Below, piece by piece: positions 7,013 to 7,369 of a stretch of DNA of 7,369 nt (position 1 is the stretch's first letter; the number at the start of each line of letters is the position of its first letter). Position numbers and translations under genes: made by a program. Under the pieces are notes generated by a model. It worked only from the letters and a program-made list of their open reading frames with translations. It was not told the origin of the DNA and made no database searches. The DNA is from Akkermansiaceae bacterium. GTDB lineage: Bacteria; Verrucomicrobiota; Verrucomicrobiia; Verrucomicrobiales; Akkermansiaceae. The stretch lies in contig CAIVXP010000174.1 of the NCBI GenBank assembly GCA_903909905.1, positions 1-7,369 of the forward strand. The letters run 5' to 3'.

Positions 7013-7369
7013 TGATATCGATGCAGCCCATGAAGCGCCTCGTCATTTTTCTCATTCTGTCATCTGTCACAGGATTGATTGCCGAGTCACCAGCCGTTCT
7101 CGGACGGATCGGCGATATCGAGGTCACCACCGAACAACTCCGCGAGTCGCTTGCCGGAATCGAAGGCGCAGACACAAACACCGCCAACAATCCTCAGGCG
7201 CTCGGCCAATACGCCCGTGCCCTCCTGCTTCAACGGCTCGTGCTCCAACAAGCCCGCGAACAAAAATGGGATCAGGACCCAGCCGTGATCGCACGCATGG
7301 TCCGCGCGCGTGAGGCGGCACTTTCGGAAAGCTATCTCGAGTCAAAGTCCAAGCCCGACGCCTCTTACC
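7012..7369 (+). CDS. SurA/PpiC-type periplasmic peptidyl-prolyl cis-trans isomerase, N-terminal part (3' truncated)
   Basis: The frame is open from the ATG at 7012 to the window end (119 complete codons). That ATG overlaps the upstream stop as TGATG, a classic coupling arrangement. In-frame ATGs at 7021 and 7030 are alternatives, and 7030 gives the tidiest signal peptide (MKRLVIFLILSSVTGLIA). The mature part opens VLGRIGDIEVTTEQLRESL, then ALLLQRLVLQQAREQKWD, then AREAALSESYLESKSKP. This is the usual helical N-terminal chaperone domain of SurA/PpiC-like proteins, where the first strand and helix precede a long helix pair. The parvulin catalytic domain would lie beyond the window and cannot be checked. 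Proteins of this type fold or escort outer-membrane and secreted proteins in the periplasm, which fits a cluster coding for two barrels and a two-partner secretion exporter. Confidence 0.82.
   Translation, partial: MISMQPMKRLVIFLILSSVTGLIAESPAVLGRIGDIEVTTEQLRESLAGIEGADTNTANNPQALGQYARALLLQRLVLQQAREQKWDQDPAVIARMVRAREAALSESYLESKSKPDASY

Noticed and set aside
7012..7030. Choosing ATG 7030 as the only start of the isomerase
   Set aside because: It gives a neat signal peptide, but the TGATG overlap at 7012 favours coupled initiation there; kept as an alternative only.

Overview
The window is one tightly packed, fully plus-strand gene array from a GC-rich Gram-negative (diderm) bacterium. It reads as a single operon cut at both ends. 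From left to right it holds: the 3' part of a two-partner secretion (TpsB/FhaC-type) outer-membrane transporter; an ExbB-type motor protein with a large periplasmic DUF2341 + LamG-like front end; ExbD; TonB; a large putative porin; a secreted coiled-coil protein of unknown function; and the 5' part of a SurA/PpiC-type periplasmic peptidyl-prolyl isomerase. Gaps between genes are 12 to 36 nt, and the last pair overlaps by one base (TGATG). There are no RNA genes, CRISPR arrays or mobile elements, and no non-coding stretch over 300 bases.

How the genes may work together: the TpsB barrel exports a large beta-helical TpsA partner, which would be expected just upstream and is not visible here. ExbB, ExbD and TonB form a complete inner-membrane Ton motor encoded beside it. 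The PPIase, and possibly the coiled-coil protein, could chaperone the exported protein or the barrels through the periplasm. The porin is a second outer-membrane protein with an unusual N-terminal periplasmic extension. From memory, Pseudomonas aeruginosa has a comparable cluster, in which the PdtA/PdtB two-partner system is followed by exbB2/exbD2, a TonB-like gene and a PpiC-type isomerase. The window therefore probably shows a recurrent but little-studied 'Ton-equipped two-partner secretion' cassette. No gene here is an obvious TonB-dependent receptor with a plug domain, so what the motor energises is open.

Taxonomy: none of the five downstream starts that follow a gap has a Shine-Dalgarno sequence. 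The leaders are C/A/T-rich instead (for example TCCACCACC just before ATG). This argues against a typical Pseudomonas-like host and fits lineages with weak SD use. Together with the LamG-rich fusion, I lean towards Verrucomicrobiota/PVC, but this is an inference with modest confidence.

The points most worth a second look are the motor details. The ExbB-like protein has Ser558 where E. coli ExbB has the essential Glu176, although both pore threonines and the ExbD aspartate are kept. TonB lacks the transmembrane His and has 15 consecutive prolines.
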